Shown: positions 44,565 through 56,580, numbered from the stretch's first letter. The stretch: DNA of 64,000 bases from Multifurca ochricompacta (GCA_022496185.1 WTXG01000035.1:124001-188000), one strand, 5' to 3'. Notes: generated from the letters alone by a model not told the origin. Made by a program: numbers and translations.

Positions 44565-47321
44565 TGGAAAGCCTTGGGAGATACACAAAAAAAAAAAGGG
44601 CAAGATAGATAGATGGGGGAGTTTGAAGATAGTTGTCAGAACATGTTGTGGAGGGAGGGGGGGAAAGTAAGGGGGTGGGGGTGGGGTGGAGTAGAGAAGG
44701 GGAGAGGTCAGGGCTACTACTTTCTGATTCAAGTCAGGGCTTGCACGAATGAGTGATGCGTAATAGATTTGGAACGACTCGGCTTACCAGCTAATTTAGT
44801 AGATGTGTTTGTGAGCAAAACTGTTTCTCATTTGCTAATGCCCAAGCCTACTGTAGATGCTAAGGGGAAAGGGGGGGAGGAGGGCTGACTATTTTTCCCT
44901 TGAGAGGTTACAGAGAGTATGTGCGCGGTCGCGGACTTTTGCGGGGTAGTCGCAGTCGTCGTAGTCGGAAGTAAAATTGACGGACTACCTTTTTTTTATT
45001 TTTTTTTATTTTTATTTTTTTCCTTTTTTTATTTTTTATTTTTTTATTTGCTTCCTTTTCGGATTTTCAAATCTCGCACAGCGCCCCCGCGCGAATATTA
45101 CGAAAAAAAAGGTCAAAAAGGTCAAAAAGGTCAAAAAAAAAAAAAGCAGTTTTGATGTTGATAGTGAAGATGACGATGAAATGAAATGAAAAAAATATAA
45201 TGAAAGGAGGACCATCCCTTGAGTGTGGTGCCTTCAAGGGCCTTGAGTCGAATTAGTGGGGGGGGGAGGGGTTGGTGTTAATAAGAGTCAGAACCCGATC
45301 CAAGCTTCATAATATAATTACGATACGACCTGCTGTTGGTGAGAAAAATTAGTTTTATTTCTTTGTGCGTCTCGAGGGGGAATTGCTACTAACGACCGAA
45401 GTATATCGCTCACTTTACGACTCAGCAGCACCACCAGCAACAGCCTCGTGTTCGTGTTTTTTTTTTAAATTTAAATTTTGGTGGTGGGTGATGGATGTGG
45501 TGCGGCAAGGGCCGGGCGGCCCGGTATAGAACCCCTGGTCGCTTATTCCAATTTCCAATTACAATACCAACAACAACAAACAAACAACCATCACCTTCGT
45601 GGGTTCAACTTGGTGTTTTAAGTAGAACATCTCATGTCAAACAAACAAACAAACAACTGAATAATAAGATCTGAAGTGCGAACGGCTTTCATGCTCAACT
45701 GGGACAGCATAATGGGAAACTTGGCACACGCCATTCAGCCCCCCTTTTCTTTTCGTCGACGGTGTCGTGGTCTACACTCGCCACACTTAGCTAATCTCAA
45801 TACTACTCTTATTTTTTTCCCCCGGGGTTTTTTCAATGGGGCTCTGCCCTAATAGGACCCATTGTACTAGATAGCCGCGCGAACTTAGGCACTGCCTTGC
45901 AAGCGCGTCAATGAAACTCAATTTAAAAAATAAAAAATAATTAGACCTTATTTTCACATGCCCATCTTCAAGAGCGTGTGTTTCACCAATTGACGATACA
46001 GTCAATTCAGGGGTCATACAGCGGCATTTCGGGACCTAGACTCTACTCCTGCTTATTTTCGCTTCGTTCTTCTGGATTTGGACGGGGCACGCATAAACCT
46101 TGTGGATTAATCAGACTGTTGAACTGTTTCTTCTTCTATTAACAGATACTGCCCGTCCTTCCTTTTCATGATATCAACATCCATGTCACGAAAACCTCTC
46201 AGCATGATGAATAGTTTCAAGTCCGAGGATCAAGGCATCAGACCTACCATTTAATCTCCGTCCTCTTTCCTTCCGCTGGCTGGGAGCTTCTGCGACTTCA
46301 CCATAATGAGAAGCGCTCACCTTCACCGCAAATACGTACAGAGAGCTCCAACGATTAGTAGTTATTGGTCCCTGCTCCATCGGGCTTGACTGACTGAATT
46401 GTTTTTCCTTTGTATTGTATTCAACTGGGACCAGACCTGGTTTTGAAGCAATCAGCCCATTCAGATGCCGTATCCAATGAGCACACGCATATCATCAGGA
46501 CCACGGTTAGCCACAGTGCGAGCCACCCCTTGGTGAGAAGCTTAGCAGAAATTAATCTGCCATAGGACCATCTTCCTAGTTTCCAAGTCTACCCTTATCA
46601 TTTCCAATCAGCGATAAGCTCTCGTAGAGGAGGGCAGGCTTGAGGCAACCTATGAGAATTTACTTTGCATGCCGGGAGGATGGCCTGTCTACATGTGGCG
46701 CCCAAAGGTGTGACGGGCGCTTCCACTATTGAGCTGATCCAGGAAAGGTTAAAAGCCACTGCGATGGATAATCGATTACACCGAAAAAAGCCCAGTGATA
46801 CATTTTGGAGGCGCTGTTTCACGTCAAAGAGTGTATCAAAGATTGGTTTAACGATCATCATTAGAGAGGACGCGCCACCCGGGATTCTCGGGGTACGTCT
46901 AGAGAGGAGAGGAAGCCCAATTTGTCTGCAAAGCCATTTTTAAAAAGGTGGGCGCACGATAGAAGCCAACGCACCCACAGTCACAAAAGCAATATTTTTA
47001 CCCAGCATCCCAAGACGTATATTTTAAGTTCTGGGAATCGATGTCTCCGTCAAAGCACTTGTGAGATAGAGAGTTCGATGACAAGTAAAACCTTAGAGGG
47101 CTGGCAGGGAGAGTAGAGTGTTGATGTATCGGGCGCTCATGTGCAGCCGCATGTTCCCAGCAAGTCCACTTGGGCGGAGGGCCTGATTATCGAGAACCGT
47201 CAATTCAGTGATTCCAGCAGGCGCAGGCGAAGGCTCGAAGGGATTGAATTTAATGGGACAGGGTGGGGTGGGGAAGGGTCGACAAAATGGGAAGCCGGCG
47301 TTCCGCAAGGGTCAACAGAGC
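44565..47321. other. Intergenic region, low-complexity left half
   Basis: 44990-45055 is almost pure T with scattered A; 45111-45137 is a 9-bp x3 tandem repeat; G9 near 45258. From about 46000 to 47300 the composition is more ordinary and short frames exist, but none has an ATG plus recognisable protein content. Confidence 0.4.
45111..45137 (+). repeat. Tandem repeat, 9 bp x 3
   Basis: Three perfect copies of GGTCAAAAA, followed by an A run. Confidence 0.9.
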
Positions 47322-47348
47322 ATGGTCCGTGCGTATCTCCCTGCAGTG

Positions 47349-47356
47349 TATATAAA
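47349..47356 (+). promoter_or_regulatory. TATA box of U2 copy A
   Basis: TATATAAA, 22-29 bp upstream of the predicted U2 5' end; the surrounding TGTATATAAACCCT is conserved in copy B. Confidence 0.7.
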
Positions 47357-47377
47357 CCCTACCTCCTACTTACCGAA

Positions 47378-47566
47378 ATCCTTACCACTCTGGCCTTTTG
47401 GCTTAGATCAAGTGTAGTATCTGTTCTTAATAGTTTAACCACTATTATGGGGGCACCGCCCCCATTACTGGTTATCTAATTTTTGTCGCCCCTGTTTCTT
47501 AGGCTCTGCTTGCAACCTGAGGATTTGATGACCTTGCCGCTGCACTACTGGCTTGTGTTGTCAGGG
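47378..47566 (+). ncRNA. U2: U2 spliceosomal snRNA, copy A
   Basis: Core RNA of the U2 snRNP, which pairs with the intron branch site. The 5' end ATCCTTACCACT parallels the vertebrate AUCGCUUCUC start. Stem I GGCCTTTTGGC is at about 47392-47402 and the branch-point recognition GTAGTA is at 47414-47419. Stem IIa (AATAGT...ACTATT) is at 47429-47446, followed by a GGGGGC/GCCCCC stem. The Sm site AATTTTTG is at 47478-47485. The CCCCTG...CAGGGG closing stem encloses the 3' domain, with a U2B''-type loop GCTGCACTACT. Length about 189 nt. The 5' end is set by homology and TATA spacing, and the 3' end by the closing stem. Confidence 0.95.
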
Positions 47567-47668
47567 GATCACTCTTTTTCACTTTTTTCTTTTGCTGTTT
47601 TTGTTGATGTTTCTACCAATTTGGTGGACACTTGAAACCAGCAAATGGATTGGTGATTTAGTGGTTTT
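47567..47668 (+). other. Invariant U2 3' flank with potential hairpin
   Basis: 102 bp directly after U2 that are identical in both copies, followed by an abrupt loss of identity. It contains a nested inverted repeat at 47615-47654: ACCAAT pairs with ATTGGT, and inside it TTGGT pairs with ACCAG. It could be a 3'-end processing signal, part of a longer U2 precursor, or the edge of a gene-conversion tract. Confidence 0.5.
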
Positions 47669-47948
47669 TTAATTGTTTTATTTTATTTTATAATTGAAAT
47701 ATAATATTGTTTTTCTGGAATGCCATTGTTGTTCGAGCTTTCCATACTGATACTGTGAGTGTACCGCATGGTTGTGGAGTTTGCTTGGACGCTAGTGGGA
47801 GTGTCACGTGACAGGTTACAGCTGCTGACAGATTCGAACTGACTGATGACTGATGAGGCTAGTCCTTATAAAAATGTATGGTATGGAGAAATAACTGCTC
47901 AATCAACACATCACTTCTTCTCTCCATTTACCATTGTAACACCTCAAG

Positions 47949-48470
47949 ATGACAGTCACTGTGATCAATTCTTTCTCTGAATTCAAAAATATCGTGCGTA
48001 GTTGCTCACTCAGTTCCCTCCATGCTCACATTTGGCTGACCATTCAATGGTTTGGTTGCCCCGGCCACCAGATCAACTCGGGTGACGCTGTCGCTATCGA
48101 CTTCTGGGCAACCTGGTGTGGCCCGTGCAGGGTCATCTCGCCCGTCTTTGAAAAACTCTCAAATGCGTTCACTCAAGTTAAGTTTTACAAGGTTGACGTG
48201 GATGACCAGCCAGATATCGCGCAAGAGGTCGGCGTTCGTGCTGTACGTCAATCAGTCTTGCTCGCTCCTCTCCCATTTATGGAAACGCTGCTGATTACTC
48301 TTCAGATGCCCACGTTCGTGGTATTCAAGGACGGGAATAAAGTCAAAGACCTTGTCGGTGCTTCCCCGGGTGGTCTCGAGGTATTGACCATCAATTGACT
48401 TCTATATCTCCCCATGGCCGCTGACATGGCCTTACAGGACTTGGTTAAGGTTGCTGCGACCCTTGTATAG
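47949..48470 (+). CDS. TRX1: Thioredoxin
   Basis: Cytosolic dithiol reductase. ATG 47949 (MTVTVINSFSEFKNI). Three introns: about 47994-48071 (GTGCGT...CACCAG), 48242-48304 (GTACGT...TTCAG) and 48381-48437 (GTATTG...TTACAG). The spliced protein has AVAIDFWATWCGPCRVISP with the canonical WCGPC site, KFYKVDVDDQPDIAQEVGV, the cis-proline segment MPTFVVFKDG, and the C-terminal helix SPGGLEDLVKVAATLV, ending at TAG 48468-48470. If the last intron is retained the protein ends a few residues earlier after LEVLTIN (TGA 48396); the spliced end matches thioredoxins better. Upstream is a palindromic TCACGTGA (47804-47811). Confidence 0.92.
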
Positions 48471-48628
48471 ATGAATCAAGCAGAGTCACGATTGCTGGGG
48501 TTTTTCGTTTTGCTATGATCGTTGTAGGATAAATATTCCATGCAGCAATAGAATTTAAAACCATGTGTGCATCTTGACTTGATTCTTTGGCAAATTTTAA
48601 TCCCTCGTATAAATAAATTTATTTTATA

Positions 48629-50386
48629 ATGGTAACTTCCACTTCATCCATTGTGACCCCTGCTCAGGCGACGACTTCGTCAGATCATCCCAACGATAAA
48701 ACTCCATTTTGCGGCATGTACGCAACTCATTCTGATTTTCCCTTCTGAACTGTTAACACGATCATCGCCTGCGGTAGATGCCGCCGACAGTTCTCTCGAT
48801 ACACTTGCCCGCGTTGCAATTTACTCTATTGCTCACTCTCATGTTTTCGTGCAGAGGTATGTCTGGACTAGAACTTTTTTGAAGCAGTGTAATTTACATT
48901 ATGGCGTCTTTCCCTCCCTCCTTTTTTTTTTTTTTCTTTTTTCTTTCTTCTCATTCTAGGCGCACTCGCAATGCACAGAGCCATTTTATCATGACCAGCT
49001 CGCATCAGACATCCACGCAGAACCTTCCTCATCTGTTGCAGAACGCAAGGCCATGTTGGATCTCTTGAAACGGTTTGAAGGGACAATCTTGACGATCCCT
49101 TCACTGATCTAGAGATCGGTGATGATGAAGGTGGTGGTGGTGGTGGTGGTGGTGGCGGAGGTGATGATGATGACAACAACCTGGAGCGGCGACTGGCGGG
49201 TATCGATCTCGGTGAGTCTGCACATTCACCTCTCTGAATAACTGGAAACTGGACATTTTTGTTTAGAAAGTGCTTCTGCGGATACGATATGGGCTGCGTT
49301 AACACCAGAGGAGCGAACCCGCTTCACACGAGCTGTGCAAAACCCGGCCTCCGATCTGGCCAAGACTCTTCTCGCCAGTCCAGATCTCGCGGACGACATG
49401 TCAGCGCCATGGTGGACTTCCTCACTCGATGCATTTCCTGTCAACGTTCCGGTTTCACGCCCCGCACGACCTCCTGATATTATGATCATACCGGAAGGTC
49501 TGTTGGCTGCGCCAACAACACCTCACTCATCCGCACGGGTCTTCCCACTGGCGTATAACTTGGTTGCAATCCTGTGCGTACCTTGGTCCGTCTTTTATGT
49601 GGAGGACTGTAAAGTTCTGATTTATTATGACAATGGAAAAAAATAAAAATAAAAGTGTTGCATATGCTTACGCGTCGCGATATCTCTCTACCTATCCACT
49701 TGCATCCACTACCGTCACTACCGCTGCCACCACCACCACCACCATCACCTCCTTCGAAGCACGCGCTCTCGTCTCCCGTCTGGTACCCTTTCTCGTCGTG
49801 CGAGATGACAGGACGCGCTTTCCCGGCATAGAGTCCGCATCGACTGATATCTTTTCGCGTTTTGAAGCGGTATGTGTGTTGATAATCGCGTCAAGAATCA
49901 GTTCTTTCCGCATTTGAATAAGCTAACTGAGAGTTCTTTTCTTTTTGGCGTCGTCAGGGTTCCGTCACGCCCGCTGCTTTTACGCTTGTTCTGCGCGATG
50001 CAGCAACGTTTTTGCGTCCCAAGCTAGTTGCAGAACAAGCTGACGATGACGATAACGATGACGGTGGAGAGGCTTTGACTGCTGTTGGTGCATTGCGCGC
50101 TCTATCGGATTTACACGCACTTTTTGAACCGAGTTCCCCGCGTGTCGCGGCAAAAGTGGTGTTCTATGCGGCGCAGGTACGTCGAGCTTCGGCAGCCATA
50201 TTACGTGCCCTTGCTGCGGATGTGGAACGGTGGGCTGTAAAACTTGAGGAAGAGGGAAAAAAGGGCAACGAGGAGGTAAGTGGATTGGGAGGAGGAGGGG
50301 ACGATACGGCGGTGCGGGAAGGAGTTGATAGGATTTCAGATAATGGTGATAGTCAAGGGAAACATCTCATAGTTGAGCTGACTTGA
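48629..50386 (+). CDS. ZNHIT2-like HIT zinc-finger protein
   Basis: HIT-finger protein of the type that helps the R2TP/HSP90 system assemble U5 snRNP and other complexes. ATG 48629 (MVTSTSSIVTPAQATTSSD). Introns at about 48718-48777 and 48856-48958 split the HIT finger: FCG, CRRQFSRYTCPRCNLLYCS, CFRAE, AHSQC. A helix with MLDLLKRFE follows. The frame then breaks at the GGG at 49081-49083; one more G would continue as FEGDNLDDPFTDLEIGDDE and into a glycine run (GGT repeat, about 49132-49155). Beyond, the ZNHIT2-type domain is clear: LTPEERTRFTRAVQNP, DLAKTLLASPDLADD, MSAPWWTSSLD, VFPLAYNLVAIL and AYAYASRYLSTYP. SRLVPFLVVRDDRTRF and ALRALSDLHALFEPS follow. Stop TGA 50384-50386. Function is inferred from family membership. 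Confidence 0.75.
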
Positions 50387-50574
50387 AGAGCGAGCTCACT
50401 GCAAGTGTTTTTTTTTTTTTTTGACCTCTCTCGTCTGTCGTTGTTGTCGTTGCTACATAGATTTCCTCAGTTCTCGGTTCGTTCGGGTTGAGAGATACAC
50501 TAGACACACTACAGATATCATTCCTCCGTTCGTCTTTCTTGACCTTCTGGTTGTATGCGCGAGCGGTGGTATCT

Positions 50575-50616
50575 ATTTACAAGTGCCAAGCCAAGTGCCA
50601 AGCCAAGTGCCAAGTG
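50575..50616 (+). repeat. Tandem repeat of AAGTGCCAAGCC units
   Basis: Three imperfect copies of an 11-12 bp AAGTGCCAAGCC unit about 110 bp upstream of the mannosidase ATG, probably in its promoter or 5' UTR. Confidence 0.75.
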
Positions 50617-50723
50617 TATGCGTGACGGTCCGATGATTCCGTTTCGCATCGAGTTGCTATACAACCTTCACCTCCGCCCTCCATCTATATCCTTCTTTCC
50701 TTGTCCGTTTTCTGTCCGCCGCG

Positions 50724-53682
50724 ATGCAGGATTCAAGGGCTCGCAAACGAAAAGCCAGCAATCAACTATCAGAATATTATGATACCGATGATAGGAACCA
50801 CGTACGCAGTAGCTCCCACCAGTTCGGCTGTTGAGTTTGGTTTGGACGTATCAACATGTTTAACCATTCCATTTATGTTTCAGACATCAGGCGGGAACAA
50901 GCACTTTTCTAATCCATATAGATACCTCAGGTTTCTTGTCATATTTGTGGCTGTTCTTACTTTATATCAGGTAGGCTTGCTTACATCTCTTCGCTGCAGC
51001 CTTTTGAACAACTATGACCATCATCCCGGAATAGTGTTCGGATTCTATAAAGCCAGCCGTTCGTGCTTGGCTGGGTCAAGACAATGCATCCAGGAGACAA
51101 TTACCAGGATGGAGCCCGAGTAACTATATTGGCCTCGAGGCTGATGTTTCCAAGCGTGAAGCTGTTGTTGCGGCATTCCGTGTGCGTACTTCACCTTCTT
51201 TCCTTCACCTCTTTTTTCCGTAATTGACATGTGTCAGTAGCATGCGTGGCTAGCATATGGTACGCAGCCTTTTTTTTTTTTCTGTGCCTATCGCATTGGG
51301 TGCCATGAGCACAGCTCTTATATGAAGGGCAGAGAGGGACGCGATGGGTGCAGACGAATATCACCCGATCAGTCACCAGGGTTCCAACCTCACGGAAGCA
51401 GGCGGCATCGGTTATACTGTCGTCGATGCGCTAGACACGATGCTCCTTATGGGGCTTGACGCGGAATACCAGCGCGCACGTAGTTGGGTTGAGCACAAGA
51501 TGACTTTTGAACGAGATGCTGCCTTCAGTACCTTTGAGGTGCGTCTGTTTTTTTTTTTGTATTTTTATTTTCCATTCATTTGATTTTGTGCTGCGTTACA
51601 ACTGCGGTCCTTCAAATGCTTCTTCATGCAGACTACCATTCGCGTGCTCGGCGGCCTTCTTTCCGCGTACCATCTCTCTGGTGGCGATCCCCTCTACTTG
51701 ACACGCGCGCGTGATCTTGGGGACCGCTTACTTCCGGTATTCGATACGCCATCTGGGCTTCCTCTTCCAATGGTCAACCTTCAACGTCGCGAGGGTGTTT
51801 GGTCCCAAGAAGGTCACGGGATCGTCAGCACGGCCGAGGCGTCAACCCTACAGCTCGAGTTTCGGTACCTTTCCGAGCTCACAGACGAAGACGTTTATTG
51901 GAAGAAGGCAGAGCGGGTAAGTTGGAGAAGTGTGATTGATTGAAGTTTATGGTTGTAGGAACAAAAGTTGCGTGTATAGGTGATGGCCGTTGTCAAGGCA
52001 GCCCGCATGCCTCCGGGTCTTGCGAGTATCTTCATGGAGTGCGTGAGGCAGTTAAGAGAATCCAGACCAAGCTGAACGGACGGACTTATAGCCCCCGTGA
52101 GGGACGATTCGTCACTTCGGCTATTCGATTGGGCTCTCGTGGTGACTCCTACTACGAGTACCTACTGTATGTATCTGTCTGCTAATTATATGACACGAGC
52201 ATGAGCTGACGGCTGTCCTCCAGGAAGCAGTTCATTCAGACAGTGCGTTTCATGTATTTCCATCTTGGGACCCGGGCTCACTCATATGAATGGTAAGGAT
52301 CGAACAGAGGGTGTTTATCGCGAGGCATGTAGACAAAGACCTTTCACAACTCCATCTTTCTTAAGAAAAAAAAAAAAAACTTGTGTCCTACAGATGTATG
52401 AAGATGCAGTTGGAGCGATCCATGATCACCTCGTTCAGAAGAGCCTCACCTCTGGCCTCATCTACACAGCAGAGCTCATTCCCGAGCGAAATTCTGCAGA
52501 TCCTTATGGCGAACTGTGTGTTTTTATCACTGCCTTTCAACTGTGTCACTTGAATTATTTTTTTTCTTCCTCCGTAGTTCATGGCGGCTAACGCCGAAGC
52601 AGGACTTTCTCGTGTGTTTCTTCGGTGGGAACCTGCTTCTCGGTGCGACGCGCTCTGGTGCACTCGTGGAGGATGTGAGTGTTCCACCGCGCTTAGAGGA
52701 ACTCTCGGAAATGGGTCGGCGTGATTGGAACACTGGTGTTGAACTCATTCGCACGTGCCTGGCCACGCACGATACCAAAACGTTGGTTCCTTTTAGTAGG
52801 ATCTCCCCAGGGGTTTCCGTTCTTTCCCATTTGGACTTTACTTGACATGTGGCTGTTGTAGGGGTCTCGCTCCGGAGATTGCACATTTCAGGATCCCGAG
52901 TGATAATCTGAACGGTATGCAGAATGCTCCCGGTGATTGGTACATCAAAGGCGCACGGTGTGGATTTCCCCTCCTCCCCTCCCCCCCCCTTTTTTTTTCT
53001 TTCTGTCATTTAAAGTAGCGTTTACTGATCTCATGTGGTGCGCGGGCAGCGTGGGAGAGTTCCCTCCCTATGATGCTCGATACATGCTCCGGTGCGTTCT
53101 TTGATCACTTCTCTCCCTCATTTCACTCCTGATTAGTCGAGTTGTCTGAACGGCAGGCCGGAGACAGTAGAATCGCTGTTCATAGCATTCCGCCTCACGG
53201 GCGATAAGCGATATCGTGACTACGGTTGGGCGATATTCCAGGCTATCGAGAAGCACTGCCGGATACCGAGTGGTGGGTATGCGACGATCGTGAATGTCGA
53301 CGAGGTGCCCGTGAGGCATGAGGATAAGATGGAAACTTTCTTCCTGGTGAGTTTTGAGAACGAATCGGATCAGCTTTCGAGGGGAGAGGGGGGATATAAA
53401 GGACTAAATGAAACCACAGGGCGAAACGCTGAAATACTTATTTTTGCTATTCTCGGACGGAGACAAGATACCATTATCGAGTGAGTGAAAAGACAGTTTG
53501 TAAGTTGGCTTGAATCTATACTCAAATAATCAACTTGGGCTGTAGAGTATGTCTTTAACACAGAGGTGAGGGATCTAACTGCTCAAGTGCTTCGTCATTG
53601 ACAGCTAGTTGACGTATATGTCCCATCACAGGCACACCCGCTTCCAATATTTACTCCTTCTATTCGAACGGGGTTTTCTTGA
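50724..53682 (+). CDS. MNS1: GH47 mannosyl-oligosaccharide alpha-1,2-mannosidase
   Basis: Class I alpha-1,2-mannosidase that trims Man9 N-glycans in the ER/Golgi. Type II membrane protein: short cytosolic tail from ATG 50724 (MQDSRARKRKASNQLSEYYD), then a signal anchor YLRFLVIFVAVLTLYQ. Catalytic-domain blocks are VRAWLGQD, FRHAWLAYERDAMGADEYHP, GGIGYTVVDALDTMLLMGL and AFSTFETTIRVLGGLLSAY. Then come EGHGIVSTAEASTLQLEF, SRGDSYYEYLLKQF, FLVCFFGGNLLLGAT and YMLRPETVESLFIAFRLTGD. By analogy with yeast Mns1 the acidic catalytic residues lie in the FET, GDSYYEY and RPE motifs. The C-terminus is restored by splicing at about 53346-53419, 53480-53545 and 53567-53629: METFFL joins GETLKYLFLLFSD, then the calcium-binding NTEAHPLPIF. 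Stop TGA 53680-53682. About 14 exons, no frame break seen. Confidence 0.9.
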
Positions 53683-55697
53683 ATGTTCGCACCACACAAT
53701 ATAACTACATGTTCTTATCTATCAGTAATCAATCTCGGATCTGAATGTATATTCTCTCAATGGTTACATCATACCTTTCCATGTTCGTGATTTTTTGAGA
53801 AAAAAAAAAAAAAAGAAAACTGTAAAACCTTGAAGTTAGATTAGAAGATGATTTCGGTCTTGCGAAACGTGAGTACGTGAGTGTAATGGGGCAAGTTGAA
53901 GGGCAAGAACAAGCGGTAAAAGGTAAAGTAATGCAATGTCATTATCCTGTCTGTCCATTCTAGCTGCTTTTTTGGTGGTGAAAAGTTGTATGTATTTCCC
54001 CCCCCCCCCTCTTCCCCCCTCCCTCTCTTAATGTTGAATTTTGATTAATTGTAAATCCGAGTCAACCATCCCTGCGTGGAGACAGATATGACATGATTCC
54101 CTGTATCATAGCCCTAACGTAGCGTAGATGAAGGAATGGGAGCACTCGAGCAGAGAGCACTGCCATTGGCAGTCATTACCGGGATTTTCCTATCGCCCGC
54201 CCCACTCGAGTTCTCGGCCAAAAAAAAAAAAAAATTACCTACGGCCGCCGCGGTTTCTGCCATGATCTCTGGCTTCTATGCGTCATTTCGGAGGGGTTGG
54301 AAGTCATTTGTGCCCCACTTGACTTACGGCCGCGACGTAGGGCACGTAATCATCTCCCTCTCACTCTCTCACACACACACACATGGAGTAAAAGGGTGTT
54401 GGGGTGGGGGGTACACAATATCTCCTCTTTGGCGCTGTGGGCTTGGGTAACCCCCCACCCCCCCTTTCACACATTGTTGAATGGTGTTCAGAGAAAAAAT
54501 GAAATGAAATGACACGTCACTGAACATAAGACAACAACGAGAAAACCTACTAACAGGGCCGGCCCATCTCTTCGCTAACGGTTGTACGTGGCCAAAGTTA
54601 TCTCATCTACAACATGTAGAGATGATTTGATATTCTGCAACACTTTAATGGTCTCTATAAGAACCTCTCTCTCTCTCTCTTGCACCCTTCCTTCCTTCCT
54701 TCCTTCGTTATTTAGTCCTGAGGATCATTCCAGGAGGAGATTCGGATCCGATTCCACACGGCCCCGTCCCCGTTATCATCATGATTCTACTGGGAGCATC
54801 GAGAACATCCAAGTGTTTATCAAATCAAACTTTTTTCCTACCCTTTCCCTGAACCCGAATTTCAATGAAGCTCGGTTCCGGGACGTGGCAGCAGGAAAAT
54901 AAAAAAGAAAAAGGAAAATTAGCAAGGATCGCACACTTTCTCTATACGAGTGATGGGCCTGATTTCATGTATGGTTAAATCGGCATTAGAAGAAAAAGCT
55001 CGAAGGTGTGTATGTATGTGTGTGTGCCGAACTACCCAAACACACACACACACACACGAGTATCTCTCGGCGGCCCTTCCTCATGAACAGCCAGCGCTTG
55101 ATAAGTAGGTAGGACCCTTTTATACCCCAATCACGTGGGGAATGCAGGGGGAAAAGGACGCTAGTAGACTGACAGACTGATGGATGAAATAAACCTTGTG
55201 ATTGATAGTATTGTCTCTGGGACTACCCCCTGAAGGATTGGTGGTTGAACAACATCAAAAGGCGACTCGAGAAGGATGGGAATGGCAGGTGAAAGGTGTT
55301 AAGCTCTCGTCCCTATGCTTGTGAACTTAAAGGTGAATGAATACCTGTCGCCACCGATAAACCGTTATCATGTCAGGGGTACTTTTCGGGCGGGAGGGAT
55401 AGGATGGGTTGCATGTAAAATAGAATATGATTATACTGGCTACTGGAACCACAGATGGTCCCGAGGAAAGAAGCAGAAGGTATGCAAAAGTACAGTAAAG
55501 TGAGAACCGAATACTATGGAACCGTTGGATGCATGCATGGTCCCAGAATATCACATACACATACACGTACACATACACATAACGTCGGCCGTCTCTAATA
55601 GTATTAAAAAGAAAAAAAAAAAGCATAAAGAATTACTCCAAGCCAAAAAATGATCATCTTCGAAGTTCGATATACAGAAGGAAAAAAGAAAAAATCT
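53683..55697. other. Convergent intergenic region
   Basis: About 2 kb with no gene I can support. Contains C runs near 53999, A runs near 53800 and 54220, CT repeats near 54667 and the TG/CA inverted repeat at 55007-55057. Confidence 0.4.
55007..55057. repeat. TG/CA inverted dinucleotide repeat
   Basis: A TG-rich arm (with two TATG interruptions) and a (CA)9-like arm separated by about 16 bp can fold into a perfect or near-perfect hairpin. Confidence 0.7.
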
Positions 55698-56580
55698 CTA
55701 AGCTGACTTGGAGACGATCTCAGCGTACGAGAAAATCTTGCGAGCTTCGTCATCACCACCCACACTCGAGATGTACTCCCATGGCTCATCAGGTGCGTTG
55801 CTCTCAGCGTCGTCAAGAGCAATGACGTTCTTCACTGGCGGCAAAAACTCAAACTCCCTCTCTGTGTTTCGGGGGAAGAAAGAGAGAAAGAGAGATAGGG
55901 GGGGAGGGGGGAGGGGGTGAAAGGAGAAACGATCAGTCATTTCAGCCATCATAGATTGATGGGAGAGAATGTTACATACCCTTTGCCTTGGTTCCGCGCA
56001 TCTTTACAGGGCGCACAAGCGACGAAAGGGGCACCTCGCGATCCTGCGTTGGGCGTAGCGCGTACTCGGAGAGGTTCCGTTGAGATAGTGTCAACGCTGA
56101 CGGCAGAGGTGGTGTGGGTAGTTCAGGCCAATCCCCATCATCCCCAGAAGAAAAATTCTTCCGAGCGTCCCATACTTCCGCCCAGATGCTTGCCATGACC
56201 GCCCCGCGCGCCGAGGACATGGAAGAGGGAAGGGAAGAGGGAGGGGAAGAGCCGAAGGAATGGCTGGACGCCTTGCGTGGGGGTGCTTTGCCCTTTGCGC
56301 GGTCAGAGGCCTTCTTTGCACGCTGGGTCGCAAAGGTATGTTCGTTGACGGCCTTGAGCGCTACTCCAGTAAGCCAGGTGGGTTCACTGGTCGCTGTGAG
56401 GGGCGGTGATGAGGGTTTATTGTGCGAGGGGCTGTGGGGTGGCACCATGGCAGCGGCGGCGGCGGCGGCGGCGGTTGCGGCTGTGGTAGTGGAGAGAGGA
56501 GCGTGAACATGAGTACGGGGCTGTGAGATGGGTATCTGAGAAACAGGCTTGGAAACGAGCTTGGGAGAGATCTTGGACAT
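55698..56580 (-). CDS. Hypothetical Ala/Ser/Pro-rich protein
   Basis: Two exons. ATG 56580 (MSKISPKLVSKPVSQIP) and stop TAG at 55698, with an intron of about 120 nt (55861-55980, GTATGT...AACACAG). The family is not recognised. The N-terminal half is low-complexity, including an alanine run of about 8 from a GCG-type repeat at 56452-56473. The segments WLTGVALKAVNEHTFATQRA, ASIWAEVWDARKN and the C-terminal EFLPPVKNVIALDDAESNAP, then DEPWEYI, look constrained. No membrane segment or signal peptide. The downstream acidic end suggests a soluble, possibly nuclear or cytosolic protein. Confidence 0.55.

Larger units (their letters stand above)
47322..49190 (+). repeat. Segmental duplication, copy A (U2 - thioredoxin - ZNHIT2-like)
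   Basis: Same gene order as 22105-24360 on the opposite strand. Identity is near-complete over U2 and its 3' flank, moderate over the thioredoxin exons, introns and promoter (including the shared CCATTTACCATT...AACACCTC leader) and patchy over the first zinc-finger exons. It ends near the GGT-repeat/GATGACAAC segment. Confidence 0.85.

Noticed and set aside
46665..46943. Plus-strand frame of about 90 codons upstream of U2 copy A
   Set aside because: Does not begin with ATG and shows no family similarity; left as intergenic.
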